Shown: positions 16,558 through 26,588, counted from the first letter of the stretch. The stretch: 64,000 nt of DNA from Bradyrhizobium sp. CSS354 (GCF_029051725.1 NZ_JAACFU010000003.1:248001-312000), one strand, 5' to 3'. The notes: generated by a model not told the origin, from the letters alone. Numbers and translations are program-made.

Positions 16558-17724
16558 TTACTTCATCAATCCCGCGGCCGTGAGCGCGCGCGTGATGATC
16601 TGGCCGAGATCGAAGCCGCGGGCCTCCTCGCGCTTCGGCTCGGCCGGCTGTTCGGCGACCGCGGCGCGGATCGAGCGGGCCAGATGCGGCGCGGACGAGC
16701 GGGCCGGCGTCGGCTTTGGCTCGACCTTCTTCGCCGCGTCCGGGATCCAGCCGGTGAGGCCGAAGAATTTGGCGATATGATAGGACGAGGAGATGCCGGC
16801 CTCGATCAGGAACGCGCCCTCTACGCCATAGCGCTGGTCGTTGTCGGCCAGGCCGAGCGGCGTGCCGTGGGCCATGTCGGTGATGGCGTAGGACTCGACG
16901 AGGGTCTCGCCGTCCTTGTTCCACCAGGCCTGGCGCGGATAGCCGTCGATGTCGGTTTCCGCCATCGGCGCCTCGGGCAGATCGTGCAGGTCGAGCCATT
17001 GCTTGACGATCTCGTTGGCATTGCCGGGATTGACGGTGCGATCGGCGCTGCCGTGCCACACCGAGATCCTCGGCCACGGCCCGCGATGAGTCGAGGCCCG
17101 CCGCACCAGATCGCCAAGTTCGCGCGCCGGCCGCTCCGGGGAATGAAACATGCCGTCGAGCGCCTCGCGCAGATTGGTCGCGATGCCGTAGGGAAGCCCC
17201 GCGATGACCGCCCCGGCCGCGAAGACTTCAGGATAGGTCGCGAGCATCACCGACGTCATGCCGCCGCCCGCCGACAGGCCCGTGATGAAGATGCGTTTGG
17301 GATCGACGCGATGCGTTTCAATCATGTGCGCGATCATCTCGCGAATCGAACACGCCTCGCCGCTGTCCCGTGCCGTGTCTTCCGGATTGAACCAGTTGAA
17401 GCAGGTGTTGCTGTTGTTGACGCGCTGCTGCTCGGGCATCAGCAGCGCGAAGCCGTAGTGCTCGGCGAGCGTCGACCATCCGGCGCCGAGGTCGTAGCTT
17501 GCCGCGGTCTGGCCGCAGCCGTGCAGCACGACGACGAGCGCGCGCGGCTTCTGCAATTGCGGCGGCACGAACGCGAACAGGCGCAGATTGCCGGGATTGT
17601 CGCCGAAGCCCGTGACCTCTTGCAAAGGACTGGACGCATCGGCGCTCCGGCCAAACTCGGCGAAGCGCAATCCGTCCAGCTTTGGCAGACGTCTCAAGAG
17701 ATCGACATTTCTGGTTAACGACAC
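16558..17724 (-). CDS. PHB-depolymerase-like esterase (LpqC family)
   Basis: A 388-residue alpha/beta hydrolase of the extracellular-type PHB depolymerase/LpqC esterase family. The oxyanion region reads V-L-H-G-C-G-Q-T, the nucleophile is Ser151 in G-L-S-A-G-G-G, the Asp is probably in W-H-G-S-A-D-R-T-V, and the His in M-A-H-G-T-P. Related proteins hydrolyse PHB, feruloyl or acetyl esters. No clear signal peptide follows the chosen start. GTG 17724 has AGGAG 7 bases upstream; an ATG 20 codons further up has no support. Its stop is 2 bases from the stop of the convergent small gene at 16254-16556. The C-terminal ~70 residues are Pro/Ala/Glu-rich and outside the hydrolase fold. Confidence 0.85.
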   Translation of the reverse strand: MSLTRNVDLLRRLPKLDGLRFAEFGRSADASSPLQEVTGFGDNPGNLRLFAFVPPQLQKPRALVVVLHGCGQTAASYDLGAGWSTLAEHYGFALLMPEQQRVNNSNTCFNWFNPEDTARDSGEACSIREMIAHMIETHRVDPKRIFITGLSAGGGMTSVMLATYPEVFAAGAVIAGLPYGIATNLREALDGMFHSPERPARELGDLVRRASTHRGPWPRISVWHGSADRTVNPGNANEIVKQWLDLHDLPEAPMAETDIDGYPRQAWWNKDGETLVESYAITDMAHGTPLGLADNDQRYGVEGAFLIEAGISSSYHIAKFFGLTGWIPDAAKKVEPKPTPARSSAPHLARSIRAAVAEQPAEPKREEARGFDLGQIITRALTAAGLMK

Positions 17725-18280
17725 GGCAGCTCCTGGCAGGCGACGTTCAACGTCCACCCAAACCAAATAGTTGCTGCAGCGCAAAATAAAAAGACCGTGT
17801 GCTGTCGATGACGCGCTAAATCGCCGGAAAACCTGCAGAAATCCGCACGTATTGACCGCAATGCCTCAACTTCGTGCAGATGAACGGCGCATCCACGCCA
17901 GGAACGCGGCGCAGATCATGATTAATGTTAGGAACCGCGCGAGCGACGCGAGCATTCCTGCGCGCGCTGATTGCAGGACTTCCACGGCAAGGTCAGGGTG
18001 AAGCCGGAGCAGGCCGATCAGAAAGACGTTTTGGTGCCTTGAAGGTCGCTCACCAGCTCGCGCGATGAATCGATCTGCTTTGTGACGGTTTGATGCATCG
18101 GCGCGCGAACGCGCGATGACCTCCGAGGCAGATATCGCGAGGCCTTACGTCTTCCACGAGAGAGCGCTCCATCGCATGGCTGCATTCCACCGCGCGGGAC
18201 ATCGCGTGATTGCGCTCGCTGCGTTCAGCACGTAGCTTCGCGCCACAAACAAACAAGAAATGAAAGCCGGAGAGAATGCC
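17725..18280. other. Intergenic region of 556 bases, no gene seen
   Basis: Between the divergent esterase and LLM oxidoreductase genes. Frames here are short and lack ribosome-binding sites or family motifs. An A/T-rich patch at 17760-17795 could hold the esterase promoter. No hairpin repeat was noticed. Confidence 0.5.
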
Positions 18281-19516
18281 ATGGCGCGCCTGAAGTTCGG
18301 AGCCTTCCTTGCCCCGCATCATCCGATCGGGGAGCATCCGATGCTCCAGTTCCGGCGCGACCTCGATCTGGTCGAGCAGCTCGATGCGCTCGGCTATGAC
18401 GAGTTCTGGTGCGGCGAGCATCATTCCTCCGGCTGGGAGATGATCGCCTCGCCGGAGATGTTCCTGGCTGCGGCCGGCGAGCGCACCAAGCGGATCAAGC
18501 TCGGCACCGGCGTGGTGTCGCTACCCTATCACCACCCCTACAACGTCGCGCAGCGCATGGTGCAGCTTGACCACATGACTGGCGGCCGCGCCATCTTCGG
18601 CTCCGGTCCCGGCGCGCTCGCCTCCGACGCGCATACGCTCGGCATCGATCCGATGACGCAGCGCGACCGCCAGGACGAGGCGATCGGCGTGATCCGCCGC
18701 CTCTTCAACGGCGAGCGCGTCACCGCGAAGAGCGACTGGTTCACCATGAACGACGCCGCGCTGCAGCTCCTGCCGCTGCAGGAAGAGATGCCGTTCGTGG
18801 TGGCGTCGCAGATCTCGCCCTCCGGCATGACGCTCGCCGGCAAATACGGCATCGGCATCATCTCGCTGGGTTCGATGACGACGCAGGGGCTGATGTCGCT
18901 GCAACAGCAATGGCAGTTCGCCGAGGACGCGGCGAAAAAGCACGGCACCAAGGTCGATCGCGCGAACTGGCGCGTGCTGCTGACCTGGCATGTCGCCGAG
19001 ACCCGCGAGCAGGCCCGCCGCGAGGCCGGTCCCGGTCTGATGCGCTGGCACAACGAATATAATGTCGGCACGCTGCAACGGCCGGGCCTCACCGCGTTCG
19101 CCTCGCCGGACGAGGCCGTGGACAAGACCGCCTTCGTCGACGGCGCGGCCTCCGTCATCGGCACGCCCGACGACCTCGTCAAGATGATCAAGAATGTGAT
19201 GCAGGTCTCCGGCGGCGTCGGCGCCGTCATCGGCTTCGTGCACGACTGGGCCAATCCGGAGAACACGCGCCGGAGCTGGGACCTTGTCGCGCGCTACGTC
19301 GTGCCCGAGATCAACGGCTACATCGACGGCTTGCGCAAGTCGCAAAAATTCGTGATCGAGAACCGCGCGATCTTCGAACGCGCGGGCCAAGCCGTGATGG
19401 CCAAGATCATGGAAAACGAGAAGGCCGCCGAGGCGTTGAAGGTGACCGGCGCCGGCCGCGTCGCGATTCCGGCCGTCAACGCCCCGGATTTGCAGAAGGA
19501 AGCGGCGAAGCGGTAG
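18281..19516 (+). CDS. LLM class flavin-dependent oxidoreductase (luciferase-like monooxygenase)
   Basis: A 411-residue protein of the bacterial luciferase-like superfamily. Family marks are the opening LKFGAFLAPHHPIGEHP, GYDEFWCGEHHSSGWE, the F420/FMN-binding strand I-K-L-G-T-G-V-V-S-L-P-Y-H-H-P and G-S-G-P-G-A-L-A-S-D-A. It probably uses reduced FMN and oxygen to hydroxylate or cleave a small organic compound. A flavin reductase gene is not near. The start ATG 18281 is preceded by GGAGAG; an ATG 7 codons upstream lacks a better site. A P450 gene follows after about 60 bases on the same strand and may be co-transcribed. Confidence 0.92.
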   Translation: MARLKFGAFLAPHHPIGEHPMLQFRRDLDLVEQLDALGYDEFWCGEHHSSGWEMIASPEMFLAAAGERTKRIKLGTGVVSLPYHHPYNVAQRMVQLDHMTGGRAIFGSGPGALASDAHTLGIDPMTQRDRQDEAIGVIRRLFNGERVTAKSDWFTMNDAALQLLPLQEEMPFVVASQISPSGMTLAGKYGIGIISLGSMTTQGLMSLQQQWQFAEDAAKKHGTKVDRANWRVLLTWHVAETREQARREAGPGLMRWHNEYNVGTLQRPGLTAFASPDEAVDKTAFVDGAASVIGTPDDLVKMIKNVMQVSGGVGAVIGFVHDWANPENTRRSWDLVARYVVPEINGYIDGLRKSQKFVIENRAIFERAGQAVMAKIMENEKAAEALKVTGAGRVAIPAVNAPDLQKEAAKR

Positions 19517-19579
19517 CGCGGAGTCATCGTCACCGGATTGTGCTATGTTGGCCGGGTCCAGCCAATCGGAGCAATCGAC

Positions 19580-20956
19580 ATGTCGATGCAGAATGTGGCC
19601 GCCCCTGTGCTCGGCTTCACTCCGCCCAAGCGCAACGAGCTGACACATATCCCCGGCGACGAAGGCTGGCCGATCATCGGCAAGACCTTCCAGGTGCTCG
19701 CCGACCCCAAGGGGCACATCGAGGCGAATGGCGCCAAATACGGCCTGGTCTATCGCACGCACTTCTTCGGCGAGACCAATGTCGTGCTGCTCGGCCCCGA
19801 GGCCAACGAGCTCGTGCTGTTCGACCAGCAAAAGCTGTTCTCCTCGACCCATGGCTGGAACAAGGTGCTCGGCCTGTTGTTTCCGCGCGGATTGATGCTG
19901 CTGGATTTCGAGGAGCACCGGCTGCACCGCAAGGCGCTATCGGTCGCGTTCAAGTCCGGCCCGATGAAATCGTATCTGAGCGATCTCGACCGCGGCATCG
20001 GCGCCCGCGTCGCGCAGTGGAAGGCGAAGCCCGGCGAGATGCAGCTTTATCCGGCGATGAAGCAGCTCACGCTCGATCTCGCCGCCGCGTCCTTTCTCGG
20101 CGCCGATATCGGGCCGGAGGTCGACGAGATCAACCGCGCCTTCGTCGACATGGTCGCCGCCGCCGTCGCCCCGATCCGCCGACCGCTGCCCGGCACGCAG
20201 ATGGCGGCCGGCGTCAGGGGACGCAAGCGCATCGTCGCTTATTTCCGCGAGCAGATTCCGCTGCGACGCGGCAATCACGGCGGCGATGACCTGTTCTCGC
20301 AGCTCTGCCGTGCAACCCACGAGGACGGCGCGCTGCTCTCGGAACAGGACATCATCGACCACATGAGCTTCCTGATGATGGCGGCGCACGACACGCTGAC
20401 TTCGTCGCTGACGTCGTTCATCGGGGAGCTCGCCGCGAATCCCGACTGGCAGGACAAGCTCCGCGCGGAGGTCATGGCGCTGGGGCTCGCCCCTAATGCG
20501 CCGAGCAGCTTCGACGATCTCGAAAAGATGCCGCTGTCGGAGATGGCGTTCAAGGAAGCGCTGCGGATCAAGCCGCCGGTGCCCTCGATGCCGCGCCGCG
20601 CCATGCGCGATTTCACCTTCAAGGGCTTTTCGATTCCGGCCGGCACCGCGATCGGCGTCAATCCGCTCTACACCCACCACATGAAGGACATCTGGCCCGA
20701 GCCGGACCGGTTCGATCCGCTGCGCTTCACCGAAGAGGCCCAGCGCAATCGCCACCGCTTCGCCTGGGTACCGTTCGGCGGCGGCGCGCATATGTGCCTC
20801 GGCCTGCACTTCGCCTACATGCAAGCCAAATGCTTCGCGCGGCACTTCTTGCAGAACATCGAGGTATCGCTGGAGCCCGGCTACAAGCCGGACTGGCAGA
20901 TGTGGCCGATCCCGAAACCGCGCGATGGATTGCGGGTGCGGGTGAAGGCAGTGTGA
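19580..20956 (+). CDS. Cytochrome P450
   Basis: A 458-residue soluble P450, longer than typical ~400-residue bacterial class I enzymes. The heme-ligand loop is F-G-G-G-A-H-M-C-L-G with Cys406. The I-helix is A-A-H-D-T-L-T-S, the K-helix E-A-L-R, and the PERF-like region P-E-P-D-R-F-D-P-L-R-F. The overall form, including the membrane-free N-terminus with a P-G-D-E-G-W-P-I-I-G-K start, resembles the CYP120/CYP26-like group (sterol or retinoid-type substrates in relatives). ATG 19580 has GGAG about 8 bases upstream. No ferredoxin partner is adjacent. It may be in one transcript with the LLM gene. Confidence 0.93.
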   Translation: MSMQNVAAPVLGFTPPKRNELTHIPGDEGWPIIGKTFQVLADPKGHIEANGAKYGLVYRTHFFGETNVVLLGPEANELVLFDQQKLFSSTHGWNKVLGLLFPRGLMLLDFEEHRLHRKALSVAFKSGPMKSYLSDLDRGIGARVAQWKAKPGEMQLYPAMKQLTLDLAAASFLGADIGPEVDEINRAFVDMVAAAVAPIRRPLPGTQMAAGVRGRKRIVAYFREQIPLRRGNHGGDDLFSQLCRATHEDGALLSEQDIIDHMSFLMMAAHDTLTSSLTSFIGELAANPDWQDKLRAEVMALGLAPNAPSSFDDLEKMPLSEMAFKEALRIKPPVPSMPRRAMRDFTFKGFSIPAGTAIGVNPLYTHHMKDIWPEPDRFDPLRFTEEAQRNRHRFAWVPFGGGAHMCLGLHFAYMQAKCFARHFLQNIEVSLEPGYKPDWQMWPIPKPRDGLRVRVKAV

Positions 20957-20967
20957 ACATCGCTCTC

Positions 20968-21055
20968 GTAGGGTGGGTTAGCCGAAGGCGTAACCCACCT
21001 CTTTGGTGTCCGCAGTGACAGAAGTGGTGGGTTACGCTTCGCTAACCCACCCTAC
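20968..21055. repeat. GTAGGGTGGGTTAGC-family palindromic repeat, copy 1
   Basis: Ends 20968-20982 and 21041-21055 are exact inverted copies; the inner parts add a second imperfect hairpin (CGTAACCCACC against GGTGGGTTACG). A second copy lies at 45796-45883. It lies between the convergent P450 and SDR genes. Confidence 0.85.
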
Positions 21056-21075
21056 GGCTTCGTCGCCCGTGGCGC

Positions 21076-21915
21076 CTACGCCCCCTGATCGAACGCCTTG
21101 CGCAGGGCCACGTAGCCCTGCTGCTGCTGGCTCCAGTTGCGGCCGCCGGTCATCGCGCCGTCGATGACGAGGTCGTGGCCGTTGATGAAGCTGGATTCGT
21201 CGCTGGCCAGGAACACTGCTGCGTGGGCGATGTCGTCGGGAAGGCCCGCGCGCGGGATCGGCTGCGCGGTCTTGTAGACCTCGCGCATCACCGCCGGCGT
21301 CTTCTCCGCCGCATCGGTCGAAAGCCCCAGCGCCTTGCCGAAAATGCCGGTCGCGATCGCGCCGGGCGAGATCGAGTTGACGCGGACGTTGGATTCGCCG
21401 AGCTCCATCGCCACGCATTTGGTGAGATGAATCACCGCCGCCTTGGCCGCACCATAGACCATCGAGGACGAGAAGCCGGCGAGACGGCCGGCGATGCTGC
21501 CATTGTTGATGATGCTGCCAAAGCCCTGCTTCTTCATGTGGGGCGCGGCGTGCTTCATGCCGAGCATGACGCTGCGCAGCAGGGTCGCCATCGCCGCGTC
21601 GAAGCGCTCGACCTCAAGGCCTTCGATGCCGCCGGTCTGCGCCGGGCCGCCGGCATTGTTGAACAGGCAGTCGATGCGGCCGAATGTGTCCACCGCGAGC
21701 GCGATCAGCGCCTGCATCTGCGCTTCGACCGTCACATCCGTCTGACGGAAGACGCAATTCGCCCCGAGCTGCTTCGCCAGCGCCTCGCCTTCCGGTATGC
21801 GCCGGCCCGCGATCACAATTTTGGCACCTTCGGCAACGAAGACTTCAGCAGTCCGCAACCCGATCCCGCTCGTCGCGCCCGTGATCACCGCGACCTTGCC
21901 ATCCAGCCTGCCCAT
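21076..21915 (-). CDS. Short-chain dehydrogenase/reductase (SDR) family oxidoreductase
   Basis: A 279-residue classical SDR. The NAD(P)-binding motif is T-G-A-T-S-G-I-G (12-19), N-N-A-G follows near residue 86, and the catalytic Ser140, Tyr154 and Lys158 lie in N-N-G-S-I-A and Y-G-A-A-K. The acidic residue that would fix NAD is replaced by Arg-Arg after the second strand (A-G-R-R), which favours NADP. A substrate cannot be given. The start ATG 21915 has AGGGAC 7 bases upstream. It converges with the P450 gene across a palindromic repeat. Confidence 0.92.
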   Translation of the reverse strand: MGRLDGKVAVITGATSGIGLRTAEVFVAEGAKIVIAGRRIPEGEALAKQLGANCVFRQTDVTVEAQMQALIALAVDTFGRIDCLFNNAGGPAQTGGIEGLEVERFDAAMATLLRSVMLGMKHAAPHMKKQGFGSIINNGSIAGRLAGFSSSMVYGAAKAAVIHLTKCVAMELGESNVRVNSISPGAIATGIFGKALGLSTDAAEKTPAVMREVYKTAQPIPRAGLPDDIAHAAVFLASDESSFINGHDLVIDGAMTGGRNWSQQQQGYVALRKAFDQGA

Positions 21916-22110
21916 GGAATGTCCCTGTTTTCGAACCCCTTGACGCCAAATGGCGGACACCAATCGACGACGGCGCCGCGACGGTCGGCGCCGCAGCAGG
22001 CACTATTCCTGCCGGCTTCCGACAAGGCAAGCTTTGCTTGGGGCCGGCGACATGCGTAACATTCCCGGCGACCGCTCGATTGTCGAACGCATATCGCGAC
22101 CGGACTGCGC

Positions 22111-23076
22111 ATGGGGAAGCTGATCGACGAATTCCGCAAAGGCTGGCACGGCGCAGCACCGCCGTCGCTCGGCCTGAGCCTTGCGTTTGCGGTCGCCTGC
22201 CTGCTGGTTGCGACGCTGGCGCGCTGGGCCCTCGCCCATGTGCGGCCCGACGTCTATTTCACGCCGTATTTCCCGGCCGTGTTCTTTGCGGCCGCGTTCG
22301 GCGGCTTCCGCATCGGCATCATCACGGCGCTGGTCGGCGGCGTGCTCGGCGTCGTCGTGAATTTCGGCGATGCCTTTGCCGATAACGCGCGATTCGCCCT
22401 GCTGGCGCTGTATTGGACGGTCTGCGCGCTCACCATCTGGGGCGTCGAGCACTATCGCTCGCTCCTCGTCGAGCAGCGCCGGATTTCCAGGCGCCTGATC
22501 GAGGAAGAAGACTACCGCAAGCTGCTGGTCGACGAGCTCCAGCACCGGCTGAAGAACAAGCTGTCGACGGTGCATGCCGTGCTGCATCAGGTGCTGCACG
22601 ATCAGCCGCAAATCTGGGCCCGGATCGATCCGCGGCTGCGGTCGCTTGCCGCGACCGACGATTTGATCTCGCGGATCGACAAGGCCGGCTGCGACATTCG
22701 CGACCTCCTGATCTCCGAGCTCGGCCCTTATGGCCATGTCCGCTTCACGCTCAACGGCGAACGGCTGTTCCTGCCGCCGAAGCTTGCGGTCACGCTGTCG
22801 CTAATGTTTCACGAGCTCGCCACCAACGCAGGCAAATATGGCGCGTTCTCCGCGCCGCGCGGGTTGTTGCAGGTGTCATGGACCGTCAGCGACGACCGTC
22901 TGACCGTGACCTGGGATGAAACCGAGGGCCCGAGCGTCGACAAGGTCTCCGAGCCAGGTTTCGGCACCAAGCTGTTGAAGTCGGCGCTGTCGGCCTTCGA
23001 CGGCAAGACGGAGGTCTCCTATCTCAGGACCGGACTCCATTGCACCATGCAATGCCGTATCCCCAAGGACGGTTAG
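22111..23076 (+). CDS. HWE/HisKA_2-type sensor histidine kinase with DUF4118-like membrane domain
   Basis: A 321-residue membrane kinase. Four hydrophobic segments at about 20-110 form a DUF4118-like domain (YFTPYFPAVFFAAAFGG). The kinase core has the phospho-acceptor His145 in E-L-Q-H-R-L-K-N-K-L and the N-box H-E-L-A-T-N-A-G-K-Y-G-A-F-S; W-D-E-T-E-G-P and G-F-G-T-K-L complete the ATP lid. Such kinases usually act through the general stress response (PhyR) or a single-domain regulator; none is adjacent here. It has an ATG start at 22111 but only a weak ribosome-binding site. It is divergent from the SDR gene by 195 bases. Confidence 0.88.
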   Translation: MGKLIDEFRKGWHGAAPPSLGLSLAFAVACLLVATLARWALAHVRPDVYFTPYFPAVFFAAAFGGFRIGIITALVGGVLGVVVNFGDAFADNARFALLALYWTVCALTIWGVEHYRSLLVEQRRISRRLIEEEDYRKLLVDELQHRLKNKLSTVHAVLHQVLHDQPQIWARIDPRLRSLAATDDLISRIDKAGCDIRDLLISELGPYGHVRFTLNGERLFLPPKLAVTLSLMFHELATNAGKYGAFSAPRGLLQVSWTVSDDRLTVTWDETEGPSVDKVSEPGFGTKLLKSALSAFDGKTEVSYLRTGLHCTMQCRIPKDG

Positions 23077-23275
23077 ACACGGCGCAAACGAAACCCGTTC
23101 GCGTGCGTCGTTCGCGGTTTCGCCGAACGCGTTGACGCCCTGTTAATGACGATGGGCTGCGCGCGTCGCATCGCCGCAAAACACCACCGTAATTCTCCGG
23201 ACCCCTTAACCAAACTTAAGAGGGAACCACGCAAGATCGCGGCCATTGCAAAGTCGCGCTGAAACAACAAGATTC

Positions 23276-25021
23276 ATGACTTCTATGAACGACAACAAAT
23301 ATTCCGGCGCGAGTGAAGCCGAACTCGGATTCCTCAAGGAAATCGTTAGAATGCTGCCTGCCGGCCTGACCGTGCAGGACGCGCAAGGCGAACTTCTCCT
23401 GGTCAACGATGTCGCGGCCGCCCAGCTCGGCATGGACGGCAGCCGCCCCTCGCGCGATCTCGCGTCGCGCCTGGAAGCCTGCCGACAGGCCCTGAGCTCC
23501 GGCCAGGCGGTCGTCGCCGAAGAAGCGCTCCACGACGGAGCCACACGCCAGGTGCTGCTGACGACTCATCGGCCGATCCGCCTCGACGGACGCGAGCTGC
23601 TGATCTCGGCCTCCTCCGACATCACCGAGCAGAAGAATTTCGAGGACCAGCTGTTCCGCTCGGCCTATTTCGACGAGCTGACTGGCCTGCCCTCGCGGCG
23701 CGTTATCGAACATCGCGCCACCAGCCTGCTCGCGCAGGGTCGCGTCGGCGAGCGCTTTGCGCTCGCCTTTCTCGACGTCGACAATTTCAAGCACATCAAC
23801 GACTATTACGGCCACGCGGTGGGAGATGCGCTGCTGGTCGAGCTGTCGAAGCGGCTTGGACGCGGCTTGCGCGATTCGGACATGCTGTCGCGCATCTCCG
23901 GCGACGAATTCCTGCTGCTGCTGTCGCCGATCCAGAGCCAGGAGGAAGTCGCCGAATTTATGCAATCGACGCTGGAGCGGCTGACGGCGCCGTTCTTCAT
24001 CGACAATTCGGAAGTGTTCGCCTCAACCTCCGTCGGCATCAGCCTCTACCCCGATCACGGAAGCAGCTTCGAGACACTGCGTCAGAACGCCGACATCGCG
24101 ATGTACCGCATCAAGAATGACGGCAAGGGATCGGCGGCCTTCTTCGACTCCAGCATGGAGCGCGAGGCGCTGGCGCGAATGAAGATCGAGCAGTCGCTGC
24201 GGCTCGCCATCCTCGAGAAACGCTTCTGCTGCGCCTTCCAGTCCAAGGTCGACATCCGCACGCAGGACGTGAAGGGCATCGAGGCTCTGGTACGGCTGCG
24301 CGACGACGAGGGCGTGATCCAGGCGCCGGGCTCGTTCATCAATCTTGCCACCGAACTCGGATTGATCGACGAGCTGACTCATCTCGTGCTCGCCGAGATC
24401 GTCAAGTCGATCGACCTGATCAACGAGACGTTCGGTGCGGAGGCGACCATCAGCATCAACGTCGCGGCCAAGCAGGCCGGCAACCCCGAATTCATGCGCA
24501 GCTTCGCCCAGGCGCTCGACGACACCGGCTTTCCGCAGCGCTTCATGATCGAGGTGACGGAAGACGCCTTCGTCGCCAAGAATCATTTCCAGGCCGAGAT
24601 CCTGCCGATGTTCCGCAAGCTCGGCGTCGCCATCTCGATCGACGATTTCGGCACCGGCTATTCTTCGCTCTCGGCGCTGGCCGACATCACCGCGGACGAG
24701 ATCAAGATCGACCGCTCCTTCATCACCGATATCCATAAGCGCCCACGCAACCAGGGCATCCTGCGCGCGATCGAATCCCTGAGCGAAGCGCTCGGCATGA
24801 CCGTGATTGCCGAAGGCATCGAATCCTACGAGGAGCTCGCCTACCTTCAGGCTGCGACCAAAATCCGGTACGCGCAGGGCTACTATTTCTCCCGGCCGAT
24901 CTTCCTGGAGGAGCTGAAGCTCGCAACGCCCATCTCCAGCGAAGCACGCGCCGGCGTCACAAACCGCTCGACGCAACAGAACCGGCAGGGCTATTCCCGG
25001 GCGAACGGATACCGGCGGTAA
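23276..25021 (+). CDS. GGDEF-EAL protein with N-terminal PAS-like domain
   Basis: A 581-residue cytoplasmic cyclic-di-GMP enzyme with no membrane helix. Residues ~10-110 are PAS-like. The GGDEF domain has S-G-D-E-F (208-212) and an intact I-site R-D-S-D five residues before it. The EAL domain (from Glu336, E-A-L-V-R) keeps the catalytic set: I-N-V-A in strand 2, M-I-E-V-T-E, D-D-F-G-T-G-Y, K-I-D-R and E-G-I-E. Both activities may therefore exist; phosphodiesterase is the safer prediction. Start ATG 23276 is a choice; ATG 23285 is a near alternative. A large membrane homologue lies at 30310-33420. Confidence 0.92.
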   Translation: MTSMNDNKYSGASEAELGFLKEIVRMLPAGLTVQDAQGELLLVNDVAAAQLGMDGSRPSRDLASRLEACRQALSSGQAVVAEEALHDGATRQVLLTTHRPIRLDGRELLISASSDITEQKNFEDQLFRSAYFDELTGLPSRRVIEHRATSLLAQGRVGERFALAFLDVDNFKHINDYYGHAVGDALLVELSKRLGRGLRDSDMLSRISGDEFLLLLSPIQSQEEVAEFMQSTLERLTAPFFIDNSEVFASTSVGISLYPDHGSSFETLRQNADIAMYRIKNDGKGSAAFFDSSMEREALARMKIEQSLRLAILEKRFCCAFQSKVDIRTQDVKGIEALVRLRDDEGVIQAPGSFINLATELGLIDELTHLVLAEIVKSIDLINETFGAEATISINVAAKQAGNPEFMRSFAQALDDTGFPQRFMIEVTEDAFVAKNHFQAEILPMFRKLGVAISIDDFGTGYSSLSALADITADEIKIDRSFITDIHKRPRNQGILRAIESLSEALGMTVIAEGIESYEELAYLQAATKIRYAQGYYFSRPIFLEELKLATPISSEARAGVTNRSTQQNRQGYSRANGYRR

Positions 25022-25239
25022 CCCCGGGCCTGATCGTTACTTTGCAAAGCCTGAGCAGCCCGTTCCACGGGTGAGGTCAACAATTGCATCTGCCGATTTC
25101 CTCGGCAGAAGCGATCCGGCGCGGCCGGTCCGGGACAATGTCACACATGCCCTTCCTGGTCCCGCCGGAAGGTGGAATTGCAATGTCCGCACGGTTGTGC
25201 AAATCGCTATGGCCAAAGAATTCATCAGGAGGGACCATC

Positions 25240-26424
25240 GTGCGCCGATCGCTCATCATAACAACGACCATCCTCGCCCTCGCCGCGGGCACCTCCGCAC
25301 AGGCCGACGATCTCAAGGTCGCGCTGATCTATGGCAAGACCGGCCCGCTCGAGGCCTATGCCAAGCAGACCGAGACCGGCCTGCAGATGGGTTTTGAATA
25401 CGCCACCAAGGGCACCATGACGCTCGACGGGCGCAAGATCGTCGTCATCACCAAGGATGACCAGGGCAAGCCGGATCTTTCCAAGGCCGCGCTCGCGGAA
25501 GCTTATCAGGACGACAAGGCCGACATCGCGATCGGCACGACCTCGTCGGCCGCGGCACTCGCGATCCTGCCCGTCGCCGAGGAAAACAAGAAGATCCTGA
25601 TCGTCGAGCCCGCGGTCGCGGATCAGATTACCGGCGAGAAGTGGAATCGCTACATCTTCCGCACCGCGCGCAACTCGTCGCAGGATGCGATCTCGAACGC
25701 GGTCGCGATCGGCAAGCAGGGCGTCACCGTCGCGACGCTGGCGCAGGATTACGCCTTCGGCCGCGACGGCGTCGCCGCTTTCAAGGAGGCGCTCGGCAAG
25801 ACCGGCGCGACGCTCGCCGCCGAAGAATATGCCCCGACCTCCACCACCGACTTCACCGCGGTCGGCCAGCGCCTGTTCGACGCGCTGAAGGACAAGCCGG
25901 GCCGCAAGGTGATCTGGGTGATCTGGGCCGGTGCCGGCAATCCGCTGGCAAAACTCCAGGACATGGATCCGAAGCGCTACGGCATCGAACTGTCCACCGG
26001 CGGCAACATCCTGCCGGCGCTCGCGGCCTATAAGGGCCTGCCCGGCATGGAAGGCGCGACCTATTACTTCTACGAGATCCCGAAGAACCCGGTGAATGAC
26101 TGGTTCGTCGCCGAGCACCAGAAGCGCTTCAATGCACCGCCGGACTTCTTCACCGCGGGCGGTTTCGCCGCCGCGATGTCCGTCGTCGCCGCGGTCACCA
26201 AGGCGAAATCGACCGACACCGAGAAGCTGATCAGCGCCATGGAAGGCCTGGAGTTCGACACGCCGAAGGGCAAGATGATGTTCCGCAAGGAAGACCATCA
26301 GGCGCTCCAGAGCATGTATCACTTCAAGGTCAAGGTCGATCCGAATGTCGCCTGGGCCGTGCTCGAGCCGGTGCGCGAGCTGAAGATCGAGGACATGAAC
26401 GTTCCGATCAAGAACAAGCGGTAG
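25240..26424 (+). CDS. Liv-type ABC transporter substrate-binding protein
   Basis: A 394-residue exported protein of the LivK/Peripla_BP_6 family. The N-terminus (VRRSLIITTTILALAAGTSAQA) is a signal peptide cleaved after A-Q-A. Conserved elements include KVALIYGKTGPLEAYAKQTE, the D-D-Q-G-K-P-D segment and a late A-G-G-F-A-A-A-M-S. The start is GTG 25240, supported by AGGAGGGA upstream. The genes for both ATPases and both permeases follow on the same strand, so this should be the periplasmic receptor of that importer. A palindromic repeat separates it from the next gene, possibly keeping the receptor in excess. Confidence 0.93.
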   Translation: MRRSLIITTTILALAAGTSAQADDLKVALIYGKTGPLEAYAKQTETGLQMGFEYATKGTMTLDGRKIVVITKDDQGKPDLSKAALAEAYQDDKADIAIGTTSSAAALAILPVAEENKKILIVEPAVADQITGEKWNRYIFRTARNSSQDAISNAVAIGKQGVTVATLAQDYAFGRDGVAAFKEALGKTGATLAAEEYAPTSTTDFTAVGQRLFDALKDKPGRKVIWVIWAGAGNPLAKLQDMDPKRYGIELSTGGNILPALAAYKGLPGMEGATYYFYEIPKNPVNDWFVAEHQKRFNAPPDFFTAGGFAAAMSVVAAVTKAKSTDTEKLISAMEGLEFDTPKGKMMFRKEDHQALQSMYHFKVKVDPNVAWAVLEPVRELKIEDMNVPIKNKR

Positions 26425-26435
26425 GTGCTTCTTCA

Positions 26436-26538
26436 CCTCTCCCGCTTGCGGGAGAGGCCGGGAGAGGGCTCTGTCCTCTTGGGGGCTCTCGATTGCGGAG
26501 ACACCCTCTCCCCACCCCTCTCCCGCAAGCGGGAGAGG
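26436..26538. repeat. Paired CCTCTCCCGC-type palindromes
   Basis: Two 22-base palindromes, 26436-26457 (CCTCTCCCGCTTGCGGGAGA...) and 26517-26538 (centre GCAAGC instead of GCTTGC), lie 59 bases apart in the gap between the binding-protein and ATPase genes. The same core recurs at 53893-53914 and 54016-54037. Each could form a stem and reduce read-through. Confidence 0.8.
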
Positions 26539-26588
26539 GAGCGCGGCGCGATCGCGGAAATATTCCTCTCTCACCATTTGCTAGACCC